A stretch of DNA of 64,000 nucleotides from Tubiluchus corallicola. Taxonomy: Eukaryota > Priapulida > Priapulimorpha > Priapulimorphida > Tubiluchidae. Where the stretch lies: contig JAQGDQ010000210.1 in NCBI GenBank assembly GCA_030141605.1, positions 256,553 to 320,552 on the forward strand, given 5' to 3'. Every line of letters begins with the position of its first letter. The stretch's first letter is position 1. Shown here piece by piece: positions 63,075 to 64,000 of the stretch. The notes beneath the pieces were generated by a model. The model did not search any database. It was not told the origin of the DNA and worked only from the letters and a program-made list of their open reading frames with translations. Position numbers and translations under genes: made by a program.

Positions 63075-64000
<926 letters not shown>

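Overview
The window is AT-rich nuclear DNA from an animal, probably an invertebrate. The evidence is GT-AG introns, animal cytoskeletal and mitochondrial genes, one alpha-actinin with metazoan exon structure, a Ly6-type receptor-like protein, and many decayed animal-type transposons (hAT, Tc1/mariner/pogo-like MITEs, CR1/L2-like LINEs). I cannot name the phylum. There are no operons, CRISPR arrays or phage-like regions.

Layout. (1) 1-3567: no confident gene; two unassigned minus-strand frames at the left edge and some MITE/repeat debris. (2) 3568-17232, plus strand: alpha-actinin, 18 coding segments per transcript covering everything except about the first 35 residues. One exon in the second calponin-homology domain is present as a tandem pair (5665-5743 and 6241-6319), equal in length and phase, almost certainly mutually exclusive. 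(3) 17233-21141: convergent intergenic DNA with repeats. (4) 21142-39269, minus strand: a CCDC170 orthologue of 15 coding exons, including a 28-nt microexon; its introns hold hAT and pogo-like elements and a 172-nt near-perfect foldback. (5) 39270-40745: divergent intergenic region with a CR1-like LINE relic and a good match to an RFX X-box. (6) 40746-47864, plus strand: MRPL49 (mitochondrial ribosomal protein mL49), five exons. (7) 47865-50837: a tRNA-like sequence, degenerate repeats and a large CTA/CTG/CAC triplet array. (8) 50838-53923, plus strand: a three-exon Ly6/uPAR protein with signal peptide and GPI-type tail. (9) 53924-58995: non-coding, with a 5S-like fragment and a possible MITE. 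(10) 58996-60199, minus strand: a two-exon secreted proline-rich protein of unknown function. (11) 60200-64000: LINE 3'-end relics running into a (CTA)n array of about 930 bp that reaches the window end.

The genes do not form a pathway. Alpha-actinin cross-links actin; CCDC170 is a microtubule/Golgi-associated coiled-coil protein; MRPL49 belongs to the mitochondrial large ribosomal subunit; the Ly6 protein is predicted to be membrane-anchored outside the cell. I see no wholly new biological system. The points most worth a second look are the mutually exclusive actinin exons with a nearby 210-nt CU-rich tract, the microexon and X-box of CCDC170, the long foldback in its intron 13, the orphan secreted protein, and the link between LINE 3' ends and triplet arrays.
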